Position numbers and translations under genes: made by a program | Shown here: piece after piece, positions 12,301-23,734 of the stretch | Layout: each line of letters begins with the position of its first letter | How positions within the stretch are numbered: position 1 is the first letter of the stretch | DNA from: Montifringilla adamsi | Taxonomy: Eukaryota > Chordata > Aves > Passeriformes > Passeridae | Direction of reading: 5' to 3' | Length of the DNA: 64,000 nt | Assembly (NCBI GenBank): GCA_017590115.1 | Contig: JAGGNK010006448.1 | Location: forward strand, 15,067,860-15,131,859 | The notes under the pieces: generated by a model | Databases searched by the model: none | Told to the model about the DNA's origin: nothing | The model's input: the letters and a program-made list of their open reading frames with translations, nothing else

Positions 12301-14840
12301 GCCTTGCCATAATAGTCACATTATAGAGATTTATATTTTATGGAGCCTACATCTTATTCTATGGATTTTATGAGTCTTTTGATATCAGTCAGGCCACACA
12401 GAAACCAATTTTTGGAGTACCAAAATTTCGGCTGTTTGGATCAAATTTTGGCTGGCAAGATGGTTTTTTTTCCTCTTCCAGCTGACAGACCAAGGTGGAT
12501 ATTTGCAAAATTCATGGCACTACGTCTTTCAGCCTGGCTAAAGCACATTGTAACATAGAGCCACCTCAGCTAGCTCATCTCATACTGAGCTAGGAAAGGA
12601 ATGAACAGAAAACAGAGCTTAAAGACAGGTAGCCAGTGATGACAGGCAACAACACAGCCGCCTCTTGCAGCACTTTTGCACAGACTTTGTGCCAATTTCC
12701 CCACTATTGGACCTGACCTGGAAAGGCTGAAAAGTACAGTGCTTCCTAGCTTGGATTTCTGTGTGGCCTTCTTAGAATGAGTAAGACTTTACTCTGTGTT
12801 AGTCTGAGTGTTAAGTACCTCTGTTCTCCACTGTAGGGTACAAATGTGCCTCGAGGTACCTGTCATTTTTCAGGACCACTGTTGACATTTTCACAGTATT
12901 TGCTCTACTTGTTGATACTACATCAGGCTGTTAGAAGAACTGACTTGACAGCACCAAGTCATAGGGATCATTATAAACAGTCTTGTGAGACTGTAGAAGA
13001 GTGTGGAGCTGACACTGTGTTCTCACACCACAATCTTCAGGATAATTTTATTAATTACTGTGAGATAACACAATTCTCAAGTGCTATTGAAAACCTAACA
13101 TTTTCTATAAAACATTATGATAAAAAAAAAGAAATTTGAATGTGCTTCCTTTTTACCAGTGAGATTATTTTCAATATCTTATTATTTCTCCTATTTAGAA
13201 AATTTTAAACAGCTGTGATACATTTTGAATCAGCTGAAACATAACATTTGACCGAATTTCATTAAAAGCGATTATAAAAATAAATGAAAATCTCTTTCCA
13301 ATATTTAGAAGGTAAAGGCCAATACCCAAAATATTTTGAAAAAAGAGATAAATGCACTTACTGTGGGTATGTTTCCTGACATGAGACCTACATTTGTAAT
13401 TTGTTATTTGTCTGCTTCAGGGTTTACATAAAATAGAATAGATAATGCATAACTGATTATAAGGCATAATGCATATATATGTATATTGACAATCACATTT
13501 GAAATTAATATCCATTTAGTTTGTTGTTGGGGTTTTTTTTAGTTAAGTTTGCCACTTTCTTTATCAGTGAAGCAATATTAAGAAAAAATATTATCTTGAG
13601 ATGAGCTATGATTGAACCTTCCGTATCTTTGATATATATATATTTTTTTTTCAGATTTGAGTCCTGCAAAACTTATTTTGCAGAAAAAGCTTAGAGTAAA
13701 TCAAGGTATGGTTGGGCTGACTGCTGAGTAAAATCTGAACTTGTTGATATTTGAGTTACTATGTAGAGAGAGTGAAGTTAACATACTTCATTCATTGGAT
13801 AACATAAACCTTAAAGTCTAATAAAGATCAACTAAAATTTTCATGTATCAGGAAACATAGATATTAAAGTTTTATTTTGTATGAATAAAGAATTTTTTAA
13901 AATTCCTTTTTTTCTACAGAAGAGACTTTGTACCATGAATTTAATGTTAATAATGATTTTTTAAAGAAGTAAATAAAATAAACCACAGAATATTCATGTT
14001 CCTAAGTGTGATACATACGTTCAAGTTCCTCAATAACTTAGGAAGGTGTTGTTGGAAGCAGGTCAGAAGAAGTATGTAGCCCACTCAGGGATTTACACAG
14101 AATGGCAGTTTCTCAGCATACCATTAGAATCCTTCTCACACTTTGCTGAGTCTCAATGCAGCAATCATTCTACACTTTCATGGAGCTTTAAATATCTTAG
14201 AAATATTCATTATTCGATTGTGTGACTTATGTTGTCCAGTAATTAGTAAATGCAGAAAATATTGTTAACTTTTCCGAAATTACATCCACATTATAACTTG
14301 CTTCGAACTATCACTGTGTATTTCAACTACACTTTTTTTGTGTAACATCTCAATATCTTGTTTGGGAGATGCTTTAACTCAAGGGGAACAGAATGGAAAA
14401 GTTATCTTCATTTCATGCACAGACTACATATAACTTTTATCATTTGAAGAAAATGTTCATTATTTTGATATGTGTAATTTAGTCTTCTTCTTTGGGGACT
14501 TGGATGCTAGAACACAAAATGTTTTTAGAGTGAAAATTATTTAGAGTCTGTACTGTGACTGTTCTACACTCTGCATTTTGTGTTGGAGAGATGGACAAAG
14601 ACTTTTCCCTGCTATAAAAAGCATCCACCAAAACTGATGGTGAGAATGAAGGGTTAGGTCCTTATGGTAGAGGATGTATCTTCCTTGTTTTAGTCCCAAG
14701 ATAAATATAAGAACAGACAGAGCTCTGACAAATCTAGTTCTTTTGCCTCCTACTTATCTGCCCTCAGTACTCTTATTAGATATTGATGAATACTCGTGGT
14801 CACATCACACAAATACAGAAAAATAAAATTATATATGTGT

Positions 14841-14872
14841 ACACACACACACACACACACGCACACACACAC
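14841..14872. repeat. (AC)n microsatellite
   Basis: Sixteen AC-type dinucleotides with one GC interruption at 14861-14862, preceded by a short TATATGTGT. Likely polymorphic. Confidence 0.95.
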
Positions 14873-14979
14873 CTTGTATTGCAAGAAATTTATGCTTGTG
14901 CAGTCCTATATATTCCTATAGATACAGATATGTTCATTTCCTCAAAGAACTGCATGCTCCTGTAAGAAGTGCTGCTTCA

Positions 14980-15802
14980 TCTTTCTGATAGGCTCCCTTC
15001 AGGTACTGGAAGGCTCCTATCAGGTCACTCCAGACCCTTGTCCTCTCTAGGCTGAAAAAACCATAATTTTTGCAGCCTCTCCTCATAGGAGAGGTGCTCC
15101 AGTCCTCTGATCATCTTGGTGGCCCTCCTCTGGACTTTCTCCAACAGGTTGATGTCATTCCTATGCTGGGACCCCAGAGCTGATGAAGCACTGAAGGTGG
15201 GGTCTCAGCACAGCAGAGCAGAGGGGCAGAATCCCCTCCCTCACCCTTCTGCCCACACTGCTTTGGATGCAGCCCAGGACACATTTGGCTTTCGGGGCTG
15301 CAAGTGCCCATGGCCAGTTCATGTCCAGCCTCTCACCCACCAGCACCCCCAAGTCCTTCTTGGCAAGGCTGCTCTTGATCTGTTCACCCCCAGTCTTGCT
15401 ACAGGGGAAAGCCCCAACCCAGGTACAGCACCTTGTACTTGGTCTGTCTTGTTAAATCTCATGGGATCCCCAAGGGCCCACTCCTTGAGCTTGTCCAGGT
15501 CCCTCTGGATGGCATCCTGTCCTTCAGGTGTATCAGCTGCACCACTCAGCTTGGTGTCATCTGCAAATTTGCTGAGGGCCCACTCAGTCCCTTCATCGAC
15601 ATAATTAATGAAGGCAACAAATAATACTGGTCCCAGTACATGCCCCTGAGGGACATCACTTGTCAGTGATGTCCATCAGGACTCTGAGCCATTGATCATT
15701 ACCCTCTGAATATGGCCATCCAACCACTTTCTTATCCATCTAACAGTTCCCTCATCAAATCCATCTCTCTCCAGTTTAGAGAGAAGGATGTAGGATGTGG
15801 GT
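14980..15802 (-). mobile_element. CR1 LINE internal fragment with RT C-terminal region
   Basis: The longest LINE copy in the window and the only one with recognisable coding sequence. Read on the minus strand it runs from the reverse transcriptase palm, through the RT C-terminal part, into the proximal 3' UTR (ends 'cttcaggtactggaaggc'). The outermost ~300 bases of the CR1 3' end, including the ATTCTATGATT terminus, are missing at the left. The 5' limit is near 'ccagtttagagagaaggatg'. It is GC-richer than its surroundings, as expected for CR1. The missing 3' end could reflect deletion or a later break. Confidence 0.92.
15161..15790 (-). pseudogene. Decayed CR1 ORF2 (reverse transcriptase) remnant
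   Basis: In intact CR1 this region belongs to ORF2, which encodes an endonuclease and reverse transcriptase that copies LINE RNA at the target site. On the minus strand, one frame starts [19 protein letters not shown]. It then has the RT motif PQG (15643-15651) followed by VLGPVLF, then FADD with following TKL (15556-15567), the metal-binding catalytic motif. Next come [13 protein letters not shown] and, after a frame change, LGVLV.ERLDM and CILGCI-like segments (15161-15352). An in-frame TGA at 15676-15678 interrupts the frame between GSES and W, and frameshifts separate the later segments. The N-terminal endonuclease is absent, so this cannot make a working enzyme. Motifs were read directly; the family assignment is by recall. 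Confidence 0.88.
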
Positions 15803-18050
15803 AACAGAAAAATATTTGGATAAGAGTCAATTAAGTAAATAAAATCCAAGACTAAAAATAAAATGAAAGGAGAGAGAGATCACAGATAAAAAGAGGAGGG
15901 ATATAGCCTGCTGCAGTACTGTAGCCTATGCTCATGCCACCAGGTAGCACAGGGAATTACTTGTTGATCTGCAGAGAGAAATAAGCAGTTCTGAGGACCT
16001 GACAACTCCCTATCTAGATGTGTTGGGTTTTTTTTTTACTTCAGAATACTTCTGGGCTAATGGTCAGAATTTCCTTTAGTGATTGATTTGAGCATGCTAG
16101 GCAAGGTCCCAAATTACACTTTGCAGAAGATTTGCTGTTGAAAGGCCTCCAGGTAATATACTCTAAGACCACACCATTATGTGAATGAAAACCCAACAGA
16201 TCACATCTACATCTTCTTTCAGATCAGGTATAAATTTGCAAAAATATTCCCCAGGTTTTTCCCTCATTGCTCTTTGCTTCTTATTGAAGGGAAATCTTAG
16301 AAAGCAGAAAATATATCCTTTTAGATGAAACTAAATTGAAAAGTTCTTTACAGATAGCAACTTCAGAACAGACTAGAGCTATTTCAAGGTCACTTTGTAC
16401 TGTGTTGGGTCCTCAGCAACCTATTTCACTTCACAGAATGGCTCCTATTCCACTGTGCTCCTTGCTCTGTGTGGATGTGTGGAAGACTTCTGGCACTCCT
16501 GGAGCAGACTGAGATGCTAATATCAATGTATCCATAGAAAATAAAGTCTGCTTTGAATTGCAACAAATATCAACAAAATATTATTAAAATGGCTAAAATG
16601 ATCCTAGAAAAAGGAGACAGAACAGATTTTGATATCAATACTGTCTTTGAATTTATAGGCACAAAACCCCACTTCTGCTGTTTGTCATCATGTTTTTTTA
16701 TGATGACAATAAGTCATCAAGTGTTGCTGACAATATTATTTGCACTGGTTCTAAATATGAAGTAGTTTGTAATTAGTTCAAGAACAGAATTTGACCTTGG
16801 GCTTTAGAAGAGTTGTGAATGAAGGAAATATGTCAGCAGCATGCCTAAAAATAGGAAAGGAAATAGAATACAGAATTTTCAAGTGACAATGATTGATACA
16901 TATACATGTCTATGAAAATGAATGAGCAAGAGTTTTCTAAACGCTAGCAAAAATGAATTAATAATAAATAATGAGGAAAAAATAATTGACTAAATATTTG
17001 ATAATGAGAAAATTTGATGTAATAATTGTTCAGAAGGAGGAATGTGAGACAAAAACAAAGTAGCTTTGAATGGAGTCCAGGATTTGATCTAAAGCCTTTG
17101 AAGTCAGCAGGAAGCCACTGGCTTCCACACACTTTTTGGCAGCCTTGTACTATACTCTCTGTGGGAGAAATCTGGCATATCTCTGAGCTGCTCCATAACT
17201 CAGTCCCAGTCTTATAGTACTGCTTCATCAGTTCATTCCTTTACCCATCTTCCTAAATTAATCTCATGACATTCCATTTTATAGACTCTTTCTGACCTCT
17301 CTAATAATGATGGTGCTTGTAACCTAAAAGATGATTTGAATAAGATTCTCCTGTATTTGTCTTTCCACCCCAGAGCAGAGAACATTTGCCAGAGTCAGCA
17401 ATGAAAAAGAGCAACTTACTGGGAAAAGTGATTTCTATAATATCACAGGTTTATCAATGAACCAATTAACTTTTTTTAAACTAAATAATTTTGGTCATAA
17501 ATTGTTACATTTCTGTCCATCTTACTTTTTGCTTCACACCCTGTCTGACAAGTTAAATGTTTATCTCCTTGTGGCATTCCTACCCTTAACTAAATCATGC
17601 CCTCTATTTTTTTCCAGGAATGTCAGGTCCCCAAGGAATATGCAAACCAAAGAGAGTACTAACATCTTCAGCTCATCAGAGAAAGAGGTGGAGCTGTTCA
17701 GCTGAAGTGGCAGAAGAGTCATGAGTGTTGCCACACCATGAGATCCAGAGCTGAGAGATCACAGCTCTCTGTACCGGGATATCCTCGCAGCTGCCTTAGC
17801 TCTACAGCCATCCTGCCAGGGGTAGCTTGTGCTCCCATAGGATGTGGGGAAAGCTGGACAGCCTTCAGCTGGCTGGGTCTTCATCCACGTCATCATTTCT
17901 GCCTGTGAAACAGCTGCACAACAGCACAGCAACGCACACAGTTTTCATCATCTGATAATTGTAGAGCAATGGAGGCTTTGCTGAAGTGGTCAGTGCCAGT
18001 CTGGTGCTGGTCCGCTGGTAAAACAACAAACCTGAGAAATGCAAAAGGTT

Positions 18051-18130
18051 TAAAACAAACCAAACAAACACAACCCACAGAAAAACAAAACCAAAACAAA
18101 GATACATGAAATAAAACAAACAAAACAAAA
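18051..18130. repeat. A/C-rich low-complexity (CAAAA-like) tract
   Basis: Irregular AAACA, CAAAC and AAAAC units with very few other bases. On the minus strand it creates spurious frames rich in Phe, Val and Cys. Confidence 0.8.
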
Positions 18131-18580
18131 TGAAGCTCAGACTTCTAGCCATTTTTTATTTAATATTGTTTAAAAGATTTAAGATATAGGAAGCTTTTCA
18201 CAGTAACTCATTTGTCCTTGATATTTTTTAAAATGAAATGTTTTTATAATGAATGTTTATAATAAGGGAAATATATATTAGAATAAAAATATGAATGAGA
18301 GGGAAATAAGATTAATTTGCAAAAGGGATATATTATTTTTGGCATAGAATTTTGAATGTGCAAGTTCAGTACTTCATTACAGAGTTGCTTTCACCTGATG
18401 GCACTGTTTTTTTCTGTTCTCACTGACTTTTAGGACTAAAATATTTTTTTTCTGTTTTTGTATTATCTTGGGATCGAACTCATTCAATTCACAAAAGAAG
18501 GCAAAAAAAAAGACTGAAAAAAGAAAAGGATATAGTGTTAGGCCTGTTAGAGGGGTTTTGGTATGTGTTTTTTGTTGTGG

Positions 18581-18597
18581 TTTTTTTTTTTTTTTTT
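18581..18597. repeat. Poly-T run (T17)
   Basis: Seventeen T after 'gttgtgg', followed by CCC. Confidence 0.9.
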
Positions 18598-21411
18598 CCC
18601 TTTAATAAACTGTGAGGTTGGAAGATTGGTTGGCATTCATCTGACAACCCTGTGTGGTTCTGTGTTCTTATAGAGTATTCTGAACACATGCAAAATTAGA
18701 TGTGCAAATCAGTGGCTACTAAGTGAATCATCCAGTTCAAATAACTAGTGCTGATGGACAATCACCCTAACAAAAAAAATTTAGGTAAAGGAAGGAGCAA
18801 GTAGGATTACAAAAATGCAGCTGTCATTGTGGTGAAAAATTAATTAGATACAGAGATTTCAAATTTGATAGGTGAGCACACGAGAAAAATACAAACAATC
18901 AAAATTAGAGAACAAATGAAGTTGTAGGTACATGGCTGCTGACATGTAAAAAATCCATATGTATATCAAAGAAGAGCAGTTATAAACTAATACATAAGTG
19001 TATGATACATAGGTAAAATACATTTTTAAAAAGCATTTCTTTTTAGGCTTTCATGTGTCAGAGAGGACTTTGACATCACTGATATCACTAATTCTATTTT
19101 AACAAATATAATTGGAGATACTTTACATTTTTCTTTTTTCTCCCATTGTTCTGACTCAGTCTTTTAAGAGAAATCACACAAAACTTAATAGTACTACTTG
19201 CCTGTATAAAGGAAATAAAATTACATGGATTTTCTAAAGTTCTTGAAAATATAACCTCATCTTACCTTAAAACATAGTTTATACATTGAGGAAAAGTAAA
19301 TTCTTTCCTTTTTTTGTTTTGTTCTGGTTTATTTTTTTCCTGTCATTTGAAAGGAAAAATCCCAAAGAACTCGTAGCTTGTTGCTCACAGAGATAAATTT
19401 ATTTGGATTTTCAAATGTCAGATTAGTGCAAAACAGATTTATATCAGCTCATGCTTGGAAGCAGTCAGGCTTATACAAAGAGAAAAAACACACCCTGCAG
19501 AGGTCACTGAGAATGCAAACACAAGTTGTTCTAGAATGGTTTCTCTTAATTGTCTTCAATGTCTTTGTAACCCACAGTAAGATAAAAGAAGAACCATTTG
19601 CAAAATTTATGTTAAATTGAAACAATCAGTCGTTTCCCTCATCAGAGTCAAAAATAAGAAACTGAGACAGTAGAAAAATGCAGTAAGAACCTGACAACTT
19701 GTATTTCTCTGTTCTCCTAACTGGTACCAAGACAGTTCCCTGCATTATAGCTGCACAGGTGATACCTAAAGTAAAACAAACACAGAAATACACACACCCC
19801 AGAAAAAAGGATAATAGTACTTCAATTACTGATAGTTCCTCTCAATCTTTGTTACTTTTTTCTTGTGAAAAAAGGCACGGGAGAAAGAGAATAGAATTCT
19901 AGTGTTTCAGAAATAAAACTAGATGCACTTTGAGGCATACTTTTTTGGAGTCCATTACCTCTCTGTGACAAGGCGGAAAAAACAGACTTCTGGAAACCCT
20001 ACAGATCCTGAGTAATATAATGGAGGAAGTTGTTTTTAAGTAAGTCTTCACTAAAAAATGGATAGTCTGGTAGCATGTAAATTTGAACAGCTAAATGAGT
20101 AATAAAGAAAATAATAATTGGAGACATTCTGTCAAATAAATGCATCAGATCTATTTCAGTCTGTTATGGGCTAAACAGTCATATGACTTGTTTGGTAAGT
20201 TACAAGTTAATTGTCGGAATGAGACGTGCTATCAAATGCTGTTAGTACTGGTCTGTTAGCCACACACTAATCAAAATAAAAGGACTCAATTAGTTGTCAC
20301 TGTGATTTTCAACAGCATTTTAGGCCTATTTATTACATTCTTGGGGTGAAAATCAGAATGCTGATTTGATATATCCTTTAGTAAATAATCAAATAATAAG
20401 ACTTTTTCATATTAATGTATTAAAGCCTTAAAATTTTATTTGAATTTTTGCTCTGCTAACTGATGATAATTGATTTTAACAAGACTTCAGTAAATGAGGG
20501 ATTCTCAGCATGCAGAAAAGAAAGAACTAATTCCCTGACCAAGTCCTGAAGTAGACATAAAACTTGTAGAAAGGTATGCTGAGAGTGAACACCATCTTAC
20601 ATTATTCCCTATAATACTTGAATCTGGTGATTTGGAGGCATTTATTCTGTATTCATCATATTTGAATTTACTTCCCTACCATTGTCCCTTACACCGTTCT
20701 GGACAAAATCTCTGATGAGATTTTCTGAGTCTGCCATTTCTATCTGCATTTGCTGGCACAGGTTTTGGATGTTTGTTCCTTTTTTTGCCCACATATAGGA
20801 AATAGAAGGTGGTCATACATGAGGAATGTATATGAGGGAGAATACAAGCAGATTCATAGCCCGTGGAGTGGAAGGATTGTGTTTCATCAATGCTTATGGC
20901 CTCAGTAGTAGAAGTAAGCTTGAATGTAAATATTGGTTCACGTATATTTTGCATCTGGTAAATTGGGTGGTACAAACCAAAAAGCATCAGAGAATTATAC
21001 ACACATATTTGTACAGGGAAAAAATACAAAAAAAAATTGCTGTTCCTTCTACTATTGACAAAAAATGAAGTGTATAAAATGTCCATAATTACTTTCCTAG
21101 TTATAAAAGATCTAGTGGATCTGGTTAAAAGACTCAACTTACTAAAGGCACGTAAATCTTTCTGTGACCCAAGGCTTCCACGGATGTTCAAGATTGCTTG
21201 CCCTTGCAATAGAGATAATAATTTCCTTTTACTTGAGTGAAGTACATTAAAGCTCTTAGCACATTTGAACTTAGGGTGTGAGTCTGTGTTTTAGGTGAAC
21301 AGAGGAACAGAGAGCTTAAAAGGAAGCAATGACCAGAAAAATGTGTGTTGAACTGCCTGAAAAATTTCTTTTTCTTTCATTATCACAGCCACACAGTCAC
21401 CACACTCCCCA

Positions 21412-21412
<1 letters not shown>

Positions 21413-21443
<31 letters not shown>

Positions 21444-21494
21444 AAAAACCCCAAAAAAAAAGGGAGAAAAAAAAAAAAAAAAAAAAGAGGGGGG
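21413..21494. repeat. A-rich tract left of the gap
   Basis: A30 at 21413-21442, then short A, C4, A9 and G3 blocks, another A-rich run, and G5 against the gap. Mixed homopolymers of this kind commonly stop an assembly. Confidence 0.9.
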
Positions 21495-21556
21495 NNNNNN
21501 NNNNNNNNNNNNNNNNNNNNNNNNNNNNNNNNNNNNNNNNNNNNNNNNNNNNNNNN
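21495..21556. other. Assembly gap (62 N)
   Basis: Sixty-two consecutive N. The true length and content are unknown. Any open frame that crosses it is meaningless. Confidence 1.
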
Positions 21557-21588
21557 TCTTCTACACAAGCTCCTACCGTAACCCACCC

Positions 21589-21589
<1 letters not shown>

Positions 21590-21633
<44 letters not shown>
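21590..21633. repeat. Poly-A run (A44) right of the gap
   Basis: Forty-four uninterrupted A after 'cccacccc', 33 bases to the right of the gap. The base count is doubtful so close to a gap. Confidence 0.9.
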
Positions 21634-21636
<3 letters not shown>

Positions 21637-23030
21637 ACCAAAAACCCCACGAAAAAGCAACACAGAAAACCTGACATATCAAAACCAGTCTATCAAAACC
21701 AAACTCTATTTAGCTACAGAATGTACAGTGCACTGGATTGTATTTCAAATGAATAAATGAATGACAACTCACTTCAGTTTTTCATTTAAGGCACGAAACT
21801 GCAATCTATGCTGGCACTTAACACTGAAGAAGTATCACTGAATTAATAGAATTGCCTGAGTGAATGCTATTCACAGCATGAATGAGGATTGTAAAATAAT
21901 TTTAATCTTGTTGGAATGACCAAGTGCTTCAGTTACATCACTGAAAAAGTTTCCTATATATTAATTCCTTGGTGTTTCAAACAAAATTTTTTTGTATCTT
22001 ACCCCTCTGTCATGTCCCCTTCTTTAAATCAGTATGTAATATACATAAAGGTTTAAAATAATCATGACATTTTCATGCATTACATAAATAACATTTTGAA
22101 TAGTTACTTGATGCAGTAAATCCTTATTCAATGACTCCTAATTATTATTTTTAATTAAATACAAGATTATTATCTTTGATAGATTTAAAATTTTGGTAGT
22201 AAGATTTGGCAACTTCTCATCCTTCTGTTAATTCATTCTCCTAATTCAAAGGCCAGAAGTAACTTAATGACCCTTTTTTAAAGTCTAATAAGATACACTC
22301 TGAAGTTAATTTAATTTACTTGGTCTAAAAGCAACATATCATTGTAGCTAAGCATTTTCATCAATGTACACTTAATGATTGAATGGATCACCCTAGGAAA
22401 TTTTATTAATTTGACTACTGACTCCAACTCTAATCTAGTTCCTTTGTCAATTTCATGTCTTATACATAAAATATATCTGAAAGTATTTTAAAAAGAAGTA
22501 TGTCTGGTTAGTAAAATACCACCCCAAAAGGCAAATTCTAATTGGTTTTTCCCCTTTATTTGTTTTATTTACCTTTTCTTACGTATTTTATAAGATTCAT
22601 ATAGTAGTCGGATCCTGTGTTGTGTGAAGTAGCCAAAGACAAAAAGTTTTGATAAAGACATCTTATTCAGGCCTGTGAATACCCTATCTGATGATATTCT
22701 TCTTTTTTCTATTTTGGTGATAAGCAAAAATAAATTCACAATTATTGCTCATCTATATTGTCATGAGGAACTTCAAAGGAAGATAAATGTTTACAAGTAA
22801 TATTACCTTGTACAGACCTTGTATACTCCAAAAAGTTTTGCTGTTGCTGCTGGACATGAGTACCAAGCCTTCATAGGAAAAGAGAATAATATTTCAAAAA
22901 TATATCAATGTATGCATTTAAGACACAAACAGTATCTATTTGACATTTGATAACATATTTTGATTCAAAATGCAAAAAAATATTCTGCTTGATTTTAAAG
23001 TTATTGTCTAGTTGTTCTTATTTACAGCCA

Positions 23031-23275
23031 TCACAGAATCACAGCATGGGTGAGGTTGGAAAGGACCACAGGAGGTCATATGGCTCAGCCTCTCTGCTCC
23101 AGCATGGTCATCCCAGAGCACAATGCACAGGATTGTATCCAGATGGCTCTTGAATGTCTCCAGTGAGAGATACTCTCCAAAACCTCTCTGGGCAATCTGT
23201 TCCAGTACACAATCGCTCACCCACACAATAAAGAAGATCTTCCTCTCTAATTTAGTCACATTAAATTTTAAGGTT
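23031..23275 (-). mobile_element. CR1 LINE, 3'-end fragment
   Basis: The plus strand starts TCACAGAATCACAGCATGGG, then 'tgaggttggaaaggaccac', 'ggaggtcat', 'agatggctcttgaatgtctcc', 'cctctctgggcaatctgttcc' and 'aataaagaagatcttcctc'. This is a bird CR1 3' UTR read backwards, of the subfamily type with 'gggtgaggttggaagggaccac'. Similarity fades after 'tttagtcacatt' near 23275. A 171-codon minus-strand frame across it is fortuitous. Confidence 0.9.
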
Positions 23276-23593
23276 TGTATGGACAGTGTCATAACTGGCT
23301 GTACACACTGGAACACTGTGAAAATTCCTTCAAATGTTTTGCATGATGTAAAGCACCTGAGTTCCACTGCAATACTTGTTCTGCTGCTCTCTGTCTTAAT
23401 TTGTCTATCTTGTCTAAATATATCTCTGAGAGAAAGTTGTAAGCAGGACACAAAAAAAAAGGAAGTTAAGTAATTTAATGTATCTATGTCTGTTCCTTTT
23501 AATGAAAATATTAGGTAAAACAAACTTGAAATTGTAGTTATTCTGATCTTTCAAACTTGTCTGGTGAAAAGATGAAATAGCAACATACTATTA

Positions 23594-23644
23594 TAAACCT
23601 CATATTGTATCAACGCTGTAAGTGTTGATACAATATGAGGTTTA
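23594..23644. repeat. Near-perfect inverted repeat (21-bp arms)
   Basis: Left arm 23594-23614 (starts TAAACCTCAT, ends GTATCAAC) and right arm 23624-23644 (starts GTTGATAC, ends GAGGTTTA) are exact reverse complements over 21 bases. They are separated by nine bases, GCTGTAAGT. Inside the loop one G-T wobble and two more pairs can form, giving a 24-position stem with a three-base loop. No terminal-repeat transposon or known microRNA is recognised. Confidence 0.95.
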
Positions 23645-23700
23645 AAAAAAAGGCCAGGTGGAATTTTTAGTACTGTCTGTGGCTGTCCTCTTTTGAGGGT

Positions 23701-23703
<3 letters not shown>

Positions 23704-23732
<29 letters not shown>
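23704..23732. repeat. Poly-A run (A29)
   Basis: Twenty-nine uninterrupted A, 60 bases to the right of the hairpin. No element body is recognised upstream. Confidence 0.9.

Positions 23733-23734
<2 letters not shown>

Larger units (their letters stand above)
6790..14979. other. Gene-free DNA with simple repeats
   Basis: No supported gene. The largest open frame is about 107 codons (9124-9447, plus), is low-complexity and runs through an AT microsatellite, so it is a chance frame. A somewhat GC-richer patch at about 11060-11320 carries overlapping minus-strand frames of 74 and 79 codons with no recognisable protein. Listed separately inside: a T30 run, an 11-bp palindrome, and AT and CA microsatellites. 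Confidence 0.6.
15803..23030. other. Gene-free DNA with one long unexplained open frame
   Basis: No supported gene. The longest frame outside a known repeat in the whole window is here: 177 codons on the minus strand at 20676-21209, with no recognisable domain, signal peptide or repeat structure (see findings). A GC-richer patch at about 17640-17900 also has no recognisable content. The assembly gap and its A-rich flanks lie at 21413-21633. Confidence 0.55.

Noticed and set aside
15116..15604. 162-codon plus-strand frame
   Set aside because: It is the antisense of the CR1 reverse transcriptase remnant. GC-rich coding DNA often gives a long antisense frame.
15651..15674. 10-bp hairpin GGACATCACT-TGTC-AGTGATGTCC
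   Set aside because: It lies inside the CR1 body, where similar bases occur in the consensus I remember, so it is probably a chance product of substitutions.
21329..21760. 143-codon frame across the A-rich region
   Set aside because: It runs through the N gap and homopolymer A, so it is poly-Lys plus unknown residues and not a gene.
23008..23523. 171-codon minus-strand frame
   Set aside because: Nearly half lies in a CR1 3' UTR and the rest has no recognisable domain.
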